This document shows positions 22,307 to 35,600 of a stretch of 64,000 nucleotides of DNA, one piece after another. Position numbers and translations under genes: made by a program. The notes under the pieces are model-generated. The model worked only from the letters and a program-made list of their open reading frames with translations. It was not told where the DNA came from and did not search any database. The stretch covers positions 62,001-126,000 of the forward strand of contig RPFO01001310.1 of the NCBI GenBank assembly GCA_009746045.1. The letters are read 5' to 3'. This DNA comes from Mesostigma viride. Its lineage: Eukaryota > Streptophyta > Mesostigmatophyceae > Mesostigmatales > Mesostigmataceae. Positions within the stretch are counted from its first letter, which is position 1, and each line of letters begins with the position of its first letter.

Positions 22307-23281
22307 TTAACCCCTCAACCGTCCTCGTGCCGATTTTCGACCACGAGTTTTTCTCGTGACTGGAAATCGGCACGAGTTTGTGCGCCCTGTAGGGATCTGG
22401 CGGGAAGGTTTTTGCGGGTAAAAATAGGACCGTTGGAAAGATCTAGATCTGCTCTGTCCGTAGGACACTTGAATGACCGTATCTGACCACCGGACCAGGG
22501 TGCAAACCCTGGTCAAAGTCAACAGGGTCCCATAAACTGGTGACTCAAAATAGTCACCAGATATTTTGAGCATTATCTTGTGGGTCCCTGGGTGAAACAA
22601 GACATGTAAGTGCTTGGATGTAGTGCTTGGGTACAGTTGCACTCCCCCCTGAAATACTAGGGTGAAATCCAAGGTATACGTGGTCCATCATGCATTGGTT
22701 GTGAAGCCCGTACTTGCGGCACACGCGTAGCCGTCTCCAAGCATTTGCGGCAGTGGTTATGGCAAGTATTGGTGGCACACAGGTTGGAATAGGTGTTATC
22801 ATGCGTGTTTACCAATATTCCATGCTTACCTATCATGTCCAGGTTCAAAACTGCACTATGTAGAATGCTTGTTTTAGCCCGCAAAAAACTGGTGACTTCA
22901 ATGAGTCACCAGTTATTTTTAGCACTATCTTCTGGGTCCCTGGGGCGGTTACATTTTTTAGTGTTGGTTACCCATCCTAACTTGTTAACCTATCTACAAA
23001 ACCAACCCCAGGGTCAACTCATTGAGGATAGGGGTTTATCACGCATTGTAAGAGTGTCACCGCACACACTCACCGTACCCCCCTGAGGGGGGGGCTATTT
23101 ATAGAGCAGGGGGACCTAGTACTGGGACCACCCACTATACCCCCAGGTGGGCCCTCATATGGGTATGCTTGGTTCCCAGTATGGTCTATAAATAATAATT
23201 AGGCTGAATGGGGGCACCTGTGGCGTACTGTGCAACTGGTGACTCATCCTAGGTACGAGTCAGAGACGGTTGAGGGGTTAA
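22307..23281. mobile_element. Non-autonomous piggyBac-like DNA transposon (967 bp plus TTAA sites)
   Basis: Perfect 13-bp terminal inverted repeats (CCCCTCAACCGTC at 22311-22323, GACGGTTGAGGGG at 23265-23277) are bounded on both sides by TTAA, the target of piggyBac-type transposases. Just inside the left end is a hairpin at 22324-22376 (CTCGTGCCGATTT / AAATCGGCACGAG). Two internal inverted repeats, ACTGGTGACT / AGTCACCAG near 22536 and 22885, are followed by similar gggtccctgg sequence. There is no transposase ORF. Confidence 0.75.
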
Positions 23282-23282
23282 G

Positions 23283-23830
23283 GTTATTAATAAATTGATT
23301 AATTAAACTTGCGCTCCCGTTGGGGAGTCGCGGAGCATTAACCCCGATGGAAGGATGGATGGATGGGTACACGCAATGCTACCGGTCTAAGCTATCTACA
23401 AAACAGTCATACTCTATATCTATGGTGCCCGCGACCCTAGGGGTCTTGTCTAGCATGCTTCCCACGTACGTGTGCAAACGCGCGGCTTCCCCACCGCAGG
23501 GGGGTTGTTGTCCTCTATGACCTGAGCCCACTTGGCCAAGGTTGTCCATCATCTTTTCCCAAATCACGGAGAGGCCTAGGCCCCCCATGTCCTCTGCGAG
23601 CTGCTCTTTGAAGGGGAGGGCCTTGCGGCGTCTAACCTGGCTGGGCAAGGCCCACGTGAGGAGGTGCCTGCCCGGCTGAGAGGGGCGCAGCCCTGCAAAG
23701 CGCCACGTGAGGTGCCGTCTACCTGATTGGTGCGAGCTAAGTGCCCTACTTAGTAGCTGCAGGCGCCGCTGCTTGATGGTACTGGTGATAAGTGGCATGC
23801 CGAGGTAGCTGTTAAGATGGCGGGCCATAT
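23283..23830 (-). mobile_element. LINE family A, 3' fragment (minus)
   Basis: Read on the minus strand, it encodes the RT C-terminus (PLITSTIKQRRLQLL, FKEQLAEDMGGLGLSVIW) and then the family 3' UTR with gcaccggtc-type sequence, the CTCCCCAACGGGAG hairpin and a TTAATTAA tail. It matches 57290-57815 of the full-length element. Confidence 0.8.
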
Positions 23831-23949
23831 CCTTGCTCAGGTAGTCAGGTTTCCTTGATGTTGCTGGTGTGTATGTTAGTAAGAGTTGATCATGCGCTTG
23901 AGTTGATCCTCTTGAAACTTCGGCTCTTTATGATATGCCCTAAGCATGC

Positions 23950-24204
23950 AACGGGGTGTGCCACCCCACCATTCTCCCTTCATCACGCGTGTGCAAACCC
24001 GCCGGGAGGCACGCCAGACAGCTCCCCTAGGGCAGCGTGATGTTGTTTAGATAGATGTTGTAGCTAGTGATGTTGTTTAGATAGATGTTGCAGGTAGCTG
24101 ATGTAGATAGATTAGACCGGTAGGACTGTTTGCACCCATCCATCCATCTATCGGGGTTAATGCTCCGTGCCTCCCCAACGGGAGCACGAGTCTAATTAAT
24201 TACA
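23950..24204 (+). mobile_element. LINE family A, 3' UTR fragment (plus)
   Basis: It keeps only the last codons (GTGCAAACCCGCCGGGAGGC) and the 3' UTR with duplicated gttgtttagatagatgttg, the ATCC run, gctccgtg and the CTCCCCAACGGGAG hairpin. It ends in ctaattaatta. Confidence 0.85.
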
Positions 24205-25394
24205 CGGGGTGTGGCAAGGTTGTGTCCTGTCCGGCCCCATACCTTTTCATTATCATTGTCGTGGATCACGTCATGCGCCGGGCACGTGCGCGCTTTACTG
24301 CGCCCGAGCCTGGCTTGGGCATCATTAACGAGCGCGAACACGGTGGCGGTGGCCCTGTCCTGGTTATACCGCCTGTCCGACCTGATTTATGCGGATGATA
24401 CCACCCTCATCGAGCGCCCCGAGCACATTCAGACCTGGCTGGACTGTCTGGGCTTGGAGGCGCGGGCGGTGGGGTTGGATATTAGTGTCAAAACGGAGGC
24501 GATGGTGCTCAATGGGGCAACCAGTCCCCCGCCGCTGCCGCGGCTGCTAGACGGGAAGGAGGCCGAGTTCCGTGATCGCTTCAAACTGCTGGGGAGCATG
24601 CTCCCTGACACCGCCGACGATGTGGACATCCGCATCGGCCTGGCCTGCCGGCTAGGCATCGGTCGCTCAAAACCTAGTACTGCATGGCACTCGCAGGCCC
24701 TGGGCGAGCACCGCAAGCGCATGCTCCTCAAGGTCCTGATCCTCCAGGTGCTCACCTATGGCGCCAAGGCATGGACGCTCACGGACACGCTGCATGGCTA
24801 CACGGCTGAACGGCATGGTAACCAGGATGCTCCGCCAGGCCCTGAACGTAGGGTTTTCCACGCATAGGTCATTAGAATCTTTGTACCAGGGTATGCCTCG
24901 CATTTCGGACGAGATTAGACAGCGAAGGATAGCATTCGTAGGACATCTAGCTCGCGGCAGTCAGGTAGACACCGACAGTCGGTCTGGCCGGCCCCCAGCG
25001 GCTTGGCCAGCCAGGGCGGCATGTCCTGACCTGGCCTGGCCCCATGCAAGGACATTCCTAAACGGGTAGGTAAACATGACCTACCCACAGCAGTTGTTGG
25101 CTGACCTAGTGGTCCCAGCCCCGTTTGAACATCGCATTCACTCCCTCTCTCTTCAGTTGCTTTGACTGCCCGTGCAGAACAAGAAGAGCTAGCTGTGGAA
25201 GACGATTGTCCAGGCTCACACGCCAGCGCCCCCGCCTGTGGGCTAGCCCCCTCCCCCCAAGAGGAAGGGGCGCTTTGCCGGCTGAGTAGAGTAGAGTAAC
25301 TTTCATGTATGATTATTTTTTTCTAATGAGATTAGCGTAGTACCCCGTGGCATGCCCATGCGCATGACACACAAGTACTTACTTACTTACTTAG
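24205..25394 (+). mobile_element. LINE family B fragment: RT palm to 3' end
   Basis: Coding with frameshifts begins inside RT (GVWQGCVLS-like) and includes SDLIYADDTTLIERPEHIQT (YADD catalytic box), FKLLGSMLPD, KVLILQVLTYGAKAWTLTDT and an IRQRRIAFVGHLA motif. The 3' UTR contains ccaggctcacacgccag and gccccctccccccaagagg. The tail is a CTTA repeat. Confidence 0.75.
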
Positions 25395-25534
25395 GGCGCC
25401 CTCCCTCCTTCTCACGGTGTATTTAACATGCACGGCCGGGTTGAAGGTTCAGGACGTTTTGGTACCCACGTGGTCGACGCAGTCTTGGTGATAAATTAAT
25501 TAGTGGTGGGCACGAGAGCAAGCAACCAATTAGT

Positions 25535-25700
25535 TAGTTAATTAATTAGACTCGTGCTCCCGTTGGGGAGTCATGCACGGAGCATTAACCCCGATGGATG
25601 GATGGATGGGTGCAAACAGTCCTACCGGTCTAATCTATCTACATCATGTACCTACAGCATCTATCTAAACAACATCACTAACTACATCTAAACAACATCA
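25535..25700 (-). mobile_element. LINE family A, 3' UTR only (minus)
   Basis: On the minus strand this is the family A 3' UTR with the poly-CCAT run, the CTCCCCAACGGGAG hairpin and an AATT-repeat tail. It is extremely 5'-truncated. Confidence 0.8.
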
Positions 25701-26243
25701 CGCAACCAATGGTTGACCGAAGGTTGTCCTCACGCAGAAGAACATTCCATCTCAAGACAGTTGAGCCCGAAGCTATCCATGCAGATCGAACGGTCAAACC
25801 GTTGCAAGTGACGTGAACTCGAGGACAACTTCCTTTGTTTATCAGTCCGAGGCCGAAGAATGTCAAGTTTTCCTTGTTATGGGTAGTGAAAGAAAGAAAT
25901 TTATATCTTGTTATACTTACAATTCTGTATTTTTCCATCCTGAATTTCTAGTTACTAGAATCCAGCTAGTCGGCGTCTCGCGAGTCCATTGCCCGATATA
26001 ACCACCTTGTCTACTGCTACATAATGGAGTCTCGGCGTGCTGCAAGCACCAGACATAATTGCAATGTAGGCGAGCAAGAGAGCGCAGCGCTCGCTCCTCC
26101 AGTTTTTTCTGTTGGCCGTACACAAGCCCATCAATGCCGCACAGAATAACCTACAATGACCTCTGTAGTGCGTTCTGGCAATTTCACGACGCCTTGACGT
26201 GGCCATGACATAACCCGCCATTGCCAGTAATTAAGCCATGCCA
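25701..26243. other. Intergenic, downstream of BRF1
   Basis: No gene, repeat or mobile element was recognised. It should hold the BRF1 3' UTR; no obvious AATAAA-type signal on the minus strand stands out. Confidence 0.4.
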
Positions 26244-27922
26244 CTAATCATATTCATCGCCATAATCATCCTCCATGACGTCGTAGTTTAGAGAATACAC
26301 CTTGCTCGCGCCGTGAAGTTCCTGGACATCCTCCGCCTCCTCTTCCTCTTCCTCCTCCTCCTCCACCTCTTCCTCCTCCACCTCCACTTCCGGTTTCTTC
26401 GCATCCGACAGCTTGACTGCCTTTGCTGCACTCACTGCAGCTAATTCTGGAGTCTTGGCCAGTACCGCCGCCGCAGCCTCGGACACCTTGGATCCAGGGC
26501 CTGCCACGGCCGCCACCCTCGATGGCGTCGCCCTGGCAGGGACTTCATCCTCGAAGACGACCCGCCGCCGCTTGTCAACATTCGGGGTGAAGCCCCCCAC
26601 TTTGAGGGATGGCTTAATGGGTGCGGCGGCTAGGGGAGTGATCGGGACCAGTGGCTTGGCGGCTGCGTCTGCCTCCAGTGCCAGCGCCTGCGCCTTGGCC
26701 AACGCTTCTGCTTGCGCCTGCTCCAGTGCGGTCTGCCTCGCGGCGTCGCTCTGCGCCTGTGCGTGGGTGTGGGGATGAGATGTGGCCAGCAGTGCCACAT
26801 CCGAGTGCTCGAGTGATCAGAGGGTAGTGCCGAAGAAAGAGGTGCACGGACTTTGAGGCCTGTGTCAAAAAGCCCGCGCTAACCACCCTGAAGCTGTCCT
26901 ACCTCGCACATGCAAAAAGAGTCAAATGCGATTACAGGCTCATACCACACAGAAAGTCTCACGCACTGGAGGATAGACAACCACACCACAATACCTTGTG
27001 TTAGATTGGAGCCCCGCACCGAGGTGAAAGATATAGAGTAGTACTTCAGGCAAAATGAGATAGGTGACAGATGGGCAGAGGAAAACAACTCTTGGCTGGG
27101 CAGGTACGAGGCTGTCTGAGTCTGGGCTTGAGCGCTGACCATAGAGAGAGGCTATGCCATACCTGGGCCACATTGATGCACAGTATGAATAGGCATGATG
27201 ATCCCCTCACTGACCTCTCATGGTCGCTCAATGGACTATACAAGCGTCCACATGCATGGAGGCAACGCAGGGAGATAAGCGGGCCTGAGAGCTGCCTCCT
27301 GCGGCCATAGGCAAGCTGCGAGTGCAAATCTTGGTGCTTACTTAGTTAGGAACAAGCAGCAACCCAGTGACCTTCAATGGCATAGCGTGATCCCATCCTC
27401 ATACCTATGCTTCCACTCACAGATGCCCGAGTCGCACACCCTAAGCGCAAGGCCATGCCATGCCATGCCATGCCAATTGCCAAGCAGGCCAAGAGATTAT
27501 TCATGCTGCCAAAACACAGACACAGACACAGACACAGACGCAGACATAGAAATACACACACAAATGGATACCAGATACCACCATTTGCAAACCCATGGCA
27601 CCCACCTTTGCAAACCTATGACACCCACCTTTGCCAACCCACATCACACATCCATCCTTACAAACCCATGACACACCCACTGTTCCAAACCCATCACACA
27701 CCCACCTTTGCAAACCCACATGACACACCCACCGTTACAAACCCATAACCCACCTGCCTTTGCGAACCCATGACACACCCATCTTCGCAAACCCATGACA
27801 TGCTGTCGCATAAATGGCCCTGCACGCCCACCTTTGCAAAGCCCGGCTCGTTGTCGAACAGTTCCACCAGCGCCGAGTAGTTGACCTTGGAGCTCAGGTT
27901 CTTGTGTGTATGTGCATGTGTA

Positions 27923-27973
<51 letters not shown>

Positions 27974-30900
27974 GATAGAGATAGAGATAGAGATAGAGAC
28001 AGAGATAGAGATAGAGATAGAGATAGAGATAGAGATAGAGATAGAGATAGAGATAGAGATAGAGATAGAGATAGAGATAGAGATAGAGATAGAGATAGAT
28101 AGAGAGAGTGTGTAGGGGGAAGGACCACGGTGGCAAAAGCAAGGAAAAGGAGTTGCGACAGTGAGAGTAGTTGGCCTTGGGGCGGGGGTTCTGGTGGTGG
28201 TGGAGGCCGTGGTGGGAAGTGGGGGAAGGATCATGGTGGTGAATGCAATGTAAGCGCGACATGCCACCGTGAGAAATGGTCGACCTTGGGAGTTCAGGTT
28301 CCAAGGGCCAAAAGAAGAAGAGGTGATCAAGGAAAGGCAACATGTGAAAGGCAATCTGTTCACGCGAGTAAGATATTATCCTAAGCGGTGTGACCACGTG
28401 GGATATAGGGGGGCTTCATACTTCTGCTGCAGTGCTAGTAGTATGAAGCCACGCTGCGGCCTGTATATGAGCAGTCGCACTTTTGGGCGATTGCAGATCA
28501 CTGGTATTTTGCTGAACTGTCCTATGCCTGCTCGCAGAATTGTGGGCTTGTATAGATGTATACTACTTATAAACAATATAAGCTTCAATTTTCATATGAA
28601 GCGTGATCATAGACGCATGGGCACAGATCCTGGGATGGTGAGCTGCCCTGTCTGGTGATAAGGGCCCCAACCTATGAGCTCCAAAATTTAGGAGGTTACT
28701 GTCAGTTACACAAATAGCTGCAGTGCCTTACTTGTAGTGTGGAATGTGCCTTTCACCCTGAGGAAGGGATAATTCAGCACAGTCAAAGTATCGCCTGGTC
28801 GCAGTTCTAGGTGCAACACTGGACTGGGCTGAATGAGTTGTACACTGCGATGCATTTGCGAATCTTGAGCCCATTTGGCAAGAGTCCAGCTGGTCGTACT
28901 GGCCTGCGTGTAGCATTATATTATCCATTGCTTGGATAAAACAGTGGTAGCTAGCGGCGAGTGTGCCAACTGCAATACATCCATTCACGTTGTCTCAAAG
29001 TCTACCCGCCAACGGGGGTAGCACTGTTAAGCCTAACTCGCATCAACACCTTTCATCTCGCCGTCAAAATGTCTCAGTCTGCTTCCGAGGTGTCCTTCCG
29101 AGGTGTCTGGCTCCTCCCCCTGGGAGAGGGAGGAGGAATGGCAGACCGCCATGCTGCGGAGGGCGCACGATCGCCTCCGCAGGCAGCAGGCCCTGGCAAG
29201 GGCCTACATGGAGAGTGCCGCTGCCGGGGCAGAGAGGGGCGTGGCAGCCACTCGCCGTCATCATGAGGTGAGTGGCCTCGTCAAGAGGAGAGCAGCCTCG
29301 ACGAGGAGAAAGAGGCTGTCTCAGAGGAGGAGCCTGGCTAAAATGCCGAGCAGGCTTCGGGAAGGGAGTTGCCGGCAAGGCCAGCATCTCATCGGCGCCT
29401 CGTCGGGGGCGCAACGACTCGTCTACCCAGTTGACCCACAAGTTGTCGGCAAGGGCAACCATGCCCCCGCAGTCGCTGGGGCCGCATCCACTGCTTGGGA
29501 GGGCGGGGATGCCATACCGGCCTTCAGGCCCAGCTCGTCTGGCAGCACCAGGTCCAGCTCGCCAAGCGCGGAAATTGCACCCCGTCATCGCGACAGGGGG
29601 GCAGTCTCACTCCCGCTCGCCGGCGAACTCTGAAGGTGCGGGCGGCATAGGCAGGACGGTGAATGCTGCTGGCCGCAGCCCGAGGGAGAAAGGCATGTTC
29701 AAGGACATGCGGACCGACCGCCAGTGTGTCAGGCTTTGTCGGGCCAAGCACGCCCCGATCGAGGTGGTGCTGCAGCAATCATCGTACGAGACCAAGCTGC
29801 CCCCCATCTCCGACAATTACTCGGTGGAGTTGACTCCATGATTAGGGTTAGGTAGAGGTGACTTGATGATTAGGGGTAGGTGAAGTTGACTCGATGATTA
29901 GGGTTAGGTGGAGTTGACTCGATGATTAGAGTTAGGTGGAGTTGAGTCGATGATTAGGGTTAGGTGAAGTTGAGTCGATGATAAGGGCTAGGCGGAGTTG
30001 ACTCGATGATTCATGGTTAGGTGGAGTTGACTCCTGTGCTGTAAGAGGCGGAGGACCGTGCGATGGGGGAAGTGCTCTCATATGGAAGTGCGATGCGGGA
30101 AGTGATGGAGCGACGGCGCCTGAGGACTCCGGCGAGGCGGTTGCGCCATCCGGCGGACGAGCACGAATTGCAGCGCGTGCAACGAGCGGTTCCCCCTTAG
30201 TACCTGCGGCCGTTCATGCAGGATCCGGATGAGTGCGAGGAGCCTGCAAGGAAAGAGAAGGAGTATCGCGCTGTGCGAAAGGCGGAGAGGTCTGCTCGGG
30301 CTGCAGAGGATGGAAGGGCTGCGTCCAGCGAGGCAGTGACAGCGAGCCGGAGCAGGAGCCCGACTCCCCCTTCTTGTTGAGTCGGGCTCCCCTGATGAGG
30401 GCCAAGGGGGAGGCGGCTGAAGCCCGGGTGAAAGCGAAGGCCAAGGAAACCAGCCAGCTGTGCCATGTCCTGCACGCGGCGGTCGATGATTGCCGTTGCT
30501 CAGAGGAGGGCGAGCAGGGTACAGGAGGGAATGGCACAGGCGCGGATACCCCAGGATGGAGGTGGAGGTGGAGGTGGAGGTGGAGGTGGAGGTGGAGGTG
30601 GAGGTGGAGGTGGAGGTGGAGGTGGAGGTGGAGGTGGAGGTGGAGGTGGAGGTGGAGGTGGAGGTGGAGGTGTAGGTGTAGGTGTAGGTGTAGGTGTAGG
30701 TGTAGGTGTAGGTGTAGGTGTAGGTGTAGGTGTAGGTGTAGGTGTAGGTGTAGGTGTAGGTGTAGCTGTAGGTGTAGGTGGAGGTGTAGGTGGAGGTGGA
30801 GCTGGAGGTGGAGCTGGAGGTCGCTGGCCCGCAGTGGCTGGCAACGCTACAAACGTGGCCCCTGTTGTCCCCCCTCCCTTTCCCACTAACCTTCAGAACC

Positions 30901-32612
30901 TTGGCGAGCATCTGTGCCTGTTTGTAAGTATTCCTTGCCTCGGCAACAATACTAGTACACGCATCCAAGTACACGCATCCCCCCCCGCCATCCCCCCTTA
31001 CCTTCGTGGGATCATCTATACATTCTCTTAAACGTAGTTATTATCAGTAGTATTATATTTGCCCCCCCCCTTTCCTCACTTCTTGGCGAGCATCTGGGAT
31101 CATCTATACGTGCTTAACCTTCCTAATTAGTAGTATTAATATATGGGCCGCCCCCCTTTCTACTCCCCCCCTCCCCCCCCCTTGTACCTTCTTGGCGAGC
31201 ATCTGCGACGCGGCGGCCGCCACAGACGATGCGGGCGTGGACGCGTTGGCACCTGCAGCCTTCCGCTTACGCTCCTGGTGACACGTCCAAGGCGAGAGTA
31301 CAACAGATATAGCGCATGAAGGCAACACAGCAATTCAAGGGATACCGTATAGGGGCAAGAGGATCTCGTCGGCTCAGGAGTAGGTGTGCGGCTGTAAGGG
31401 CTTACGTTTCTAGTATTACTATTAGTACCAACGACATTCTTGACAAGGCATGGCTCAGCATGCAACCCCAGCTTGGGAGGCGCATGAAAAGAGACGTGCC
31501 CTTGTAAGTCTGCATGTGGCCCCCCTCGCCTTGTCCAGGCGCCTAAGGTGTCGCTGCCTTTGTTTGTGGCTCAGCTTGTGCAGGCGCCTATATCATGCTC
31601 CCCTCACCGCCCCCCCCCCCTTATGCATGCGCACAAAATTGTATTCAGCCACGCCCCCTCACCTTGTGCAGGCGCACCACCGCGGCTGCCGCCAGCTCGG
31701 CTGCCTGCGCGGTGCTGTCCATGGCCGCTCCATCATTGCCCATGCTGGCCTGTCGCAGCGCCGCCTGTGCCGCCTCGGATGCAGCGATGGCTGCTTCCTT
31801 GGCCGCTAGGTTCTGGTGGGGGGATGGGGTTGGTGCGTGCAGGGTGGGGGGCTCCATACGGCATTGGGTAGGGAAAATAGAGCATTGGCATGGGTACGAT
31901 GTGGCAATGCCTTTTTCTCAAAGCTAGATTTGATGCTTTTTTTTGCAGCTAGGATCTAGTTAGGGGTGGTTGGAGGTCGATGATTGGTTGATTGGTTTGT
32001 TTGCTTTGCTTTGCTTTGGATTCATGATTCCTTGCACAAACAGAAACTATGTAGTGGACAACACAGCCGAACCATACTTCGCACAGCCAGCATGGCTAAC
32101 CATACCCTGAGCAGTAGACCCCATCTATCACAAGCAAAGCCTTCCGCGTCCTTCCTCCCCAACCATAGATCTTAGCCGCTAGTTTCCTTACCCAAATGTT
32201 TCCAGCCCTCTTCTCCCCCTCCCCCTTCCTCCACCCCGCCTTCGCTGCAGGGCGCAGGCGCCGACCTTACCCCCACAACCCCATCCCTATGCACGCACAA
32301 GCAAAAGCAAAAGCAAAAGCTAAACAACCCAGTGTAAGAAATGCAAGGCTAGATAAACTTGTGTGAATGGAAAAAAGGTAGACGGTTAGAGGGTTAGATT
32401 GCGACTAACGGACAAATGCCCAGTCGTCCCCACCAGACGAATACGAGACCAACACATGCAACTGGACCCTCCCCCCGGTTCCCCACCCCTCCTACCAGTT
32501 CCCGCCCTCCCCAACCCCACCCTCTACCCACCTCCAGGTAGTCTCGGTTCATGGACGACCAGATGACCGTCTTGAGCTCCACCTCCTGGTGGCTGTTGAT
32601 GTAGTCGTCCAA
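26244..32612 (-). CDS. BRF1: BRF1 exons 13-17: TBP-binding segment and acidic C-terminus
   Basis: Exon 13 gives [20 protein letters not shown] and MNRDYLE, the counterpart of the DRYI...ELW...YLxEQ block of other BRF1 proteins. Exon 14 is an Ala-rich helix ending VVRLHK; exon 15 [10 protein letters not shown] to QMLAKK; exon 16 [15 protein letters not shown], matching KKISSKINYxxL. Exon 17 (26756-26244) has [13 protein letters not shown], a Glu-rich tract and the end [13 protein letters not shown], resembling the acidic, Tyr-containing end of human BRF1. Confidence 0.88.
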
Positions 32613-35600
32613 CTGGCCGGTGGCGGGAGGGGGTCATGTGATGCGATTAATTAGGAACTTAAACTCCGTTGGGAGTATATGTAGCACATAGCCCAGAGAA
32701 GGGGCATGTGATGCGATGGTGATGAAATTGCGATGGGAGGGGACCGTCGTGTCATGCGATGCACGCCATGGTACCAAGTCAGTCATGCCATGGTGACGTC
32801 GTGCAGTGGTGGTGGAAGCCGTGGTGGTCACATGGTTGCAGGGCATGCAGGGCTTGCGACGCGGGGGGAGATGTGCGTCGTGAGTGGCAAAAGAAAGGAA
32901 ATTATCATACTGTCCATACGCATGAGTTTAACCCATGGACAGCGATACGACGTGGACAGCTGCTCCCTCACATGGCCGTTACTTGGTGGGTCACGCGTTG
33001 GTCACGCGTCAACCGCGACACGGCGACAGTCGTGCGACGCTCGGCGAAAAAAGCACACGTCGTACACCCTTACGTACACAAAAACGGTGGCATGTGAGCG
33101 ATGCCAGAAACATCCAACACACAACCCCGGGTCACTTCAAGTGAATCACATGATGGAGCAAGACTCGTGGCTACCATGCAGGCAACGGCGGTGAGCATAA
33201 ACCAAAAGGTGCCACGGCATCAGCAGAAGAGATGATCATGGAGAAATGATCAGGATAATGAAGTACCCCACGGTATCAGCAGAAGAGATGATCATGAAGA
33301 AATGATCAGGATAATGAAGAAGTAGCCCACGGTATCAGCAGAAGAGATGATCATGGAGAAATGATCAGGATAATGAAGAAGTACCCCACGGTATCAGCAG
33401 AAGAGATGATCATGAAGAAATGATCAGGATAATGAAGTACCCCACGGTATCAGCAGAAGAGATGATCATGGAGAAATGATCAGGATAATGAAGAAGTACC
33501 CCACGGTATCAGCAGAAGAGATGATCATGGAGAAATGATCAGGATAATGAAGAAGTACCCCACGGTATCAGCAGAAGAGATGATCATGGAGAAATGATCA
33601 GGATAATGAAGAAGTACCCCACGGTATCAGCAGAAGAGATGATCATGAAGAAATGATCAGGATAATGAAGAAGTACCCCACGGTATCAGCAGAAGAGATG
33701 ATCATGGAGAAATGATCAGGATAATGAAGAAGTAGCCCACGGTATCATAAGAATTGGCATTGCACTGCCGTACAACCATTGCCATACGGCAAGGGCAGCA
33801 TGGACAGGGGATGGCACTTGCCTCACAAAGCAGAAATCGGCAGCTACAACACTCTGAAGGCACAACCGTACAGGAGACATGGCCATACACAAAGGCACCA
33901 TTGACTGTGTAGCTAGGATTGCTCACTACTTTTTAACCCCACACTTGTTGCGACTGCGTAGATGTGGAGATCATTGCACGGCAGGGCACGGTCGGGCTAA
34001 TGCAATGGATGACTAGAAGAGCGGCGACCAAATTCTCTGGGGAGTGCGGTATAGGTTTGCAGACCAGTAAAGGCAGAAGACCAGTAGAGGTAGACATTGC
34101 AAAAGACCAGCAGCATGGAAGTCGCAGGTTCTTCACAGCAACTAACGCAGGGCTGGAAAGCGAAGATAGCATACCCTGCTTTGGTCACCCAGAACCAAGT
34201 CACCTTGGGCCATTAATTCGAATTGGACAAAGTGAAGAACATTCTGCAAATTACTATGACAAATCCAGACAATGATCCCTTAATCCAACTGAGATGAGAC
34301 AAAAGTCGAGCAGAGCTCCTGGTCTCCGTTTGTCTCACCTCGCCTCGCATCATCATGATTTGACGCTACTGGCAGCGTCTGACCAATTATGGGATTATAT
34401 AACCCAACTAAAAACGTTAGCAAACCATTCATCTATCTCATGATTAATCTAACAAAAAGGCGAGCCTGGCTCATCATCTCACCTCGTCATCATCAATATC
34501 CGAGAGGGTGTCCTCCTCCGCATCCTCGCGCACCACCTCCTCCCGCACCACCAGCGCCTTTCGAAGCGACTCCTCCTCGTCCTCCGCTGCTGCCCCATCT
34601 GCCGGTTCCCTCTCCCCATCGCCCTCTTCTGCGCCATCCTCCCCTTCAGGTAGCATGGCACGAGAGTCCTTCAAAGATGCCTCCTCTCCATGTGGGCCCC
34701 CCGGCTCATGTCCTGGTCTAGCCACCTCGCTTTCAAGCCCATCCCGTCCCGACGCTCCTTTCGCCCCACCTTGCCCCCTCCCCCCCTCTCCCGCCTGCCC
34801 GCCATCCTCAACCCCTTCTCTTTCAGCACCATCCTCTGGATCCCCCTCCCCGTCTGTCAAAAGCGACATCATCGATTTCTTCCCAACGGCCCTTGCATCC
34901 GTCACCATCGACCCCCGGCTCCCGCCCCCCACGGTTGCGCCCCCAGCATCAGCATCCGCCCGATCGACCGATGATGCCCCATCCCCACTGGCAGAAGAAA
35001 GACTGCCACTTGTCAACACCCCACCATCACTACTGGCATCTGCACCGTTCCCAGCAAAACGACCATTCACATGGACCCCATCGCCAGGCCCGGACCCCGC
35101 TCCACCACTTCCCTCTCGCCCTCCGCTTACATCGGCAGAGACAGCAGCTCCATCCCTACCAGCAGCAACCCTGGCCCCGGCCCTAGCACTACCAGCGGTA
35201 GCAGTAGCACCTGCAGCACCAGCTTCCCTTCCTTCTCTTCCTTCTGCTTCTCCTTCTCGTCCTCCTACGTCTCTTCCTTCTCCTTCCCCATCCCCATCCC
35301 CATCCCCATCGTCGAGCGCCGCCGCGAGGCCCACCCTCCCCACCGAGACTTTCTCCTTGAGCGTCGCCTGCATGCCCTCCAGCGCGCGGTCCATCTCACT
35401 CGCGAGGTCCACAGGGACCTTCTTGGGGTTCTTGTACAGGCCCTTCCGGCCGCCACCCCCAGGTTGAACCCCCCGTTTTCCGCGGCCCTTCCCGGGTTTC
35501 ACTGTACCTATTTGCCCCCCCGCGGTGAATGCCACGAGAGCAGACTCGGGGCCAGTGCCAGCAGAAGCGGCGGCGGAGACTTCCGTATCGCCACGCAAAA

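Noticed and set aside
29825-30040. Telomere-like TTAGGGTTAGG
   Set aside because: It is part of a 27-bp minisatellite unit with other sequence, not a telomeric array.
34508-35467. 319-aa Ser/Pro-rich plus-strand ORF
   Set aside because: Antisense shadow of BRF1 exon 12.
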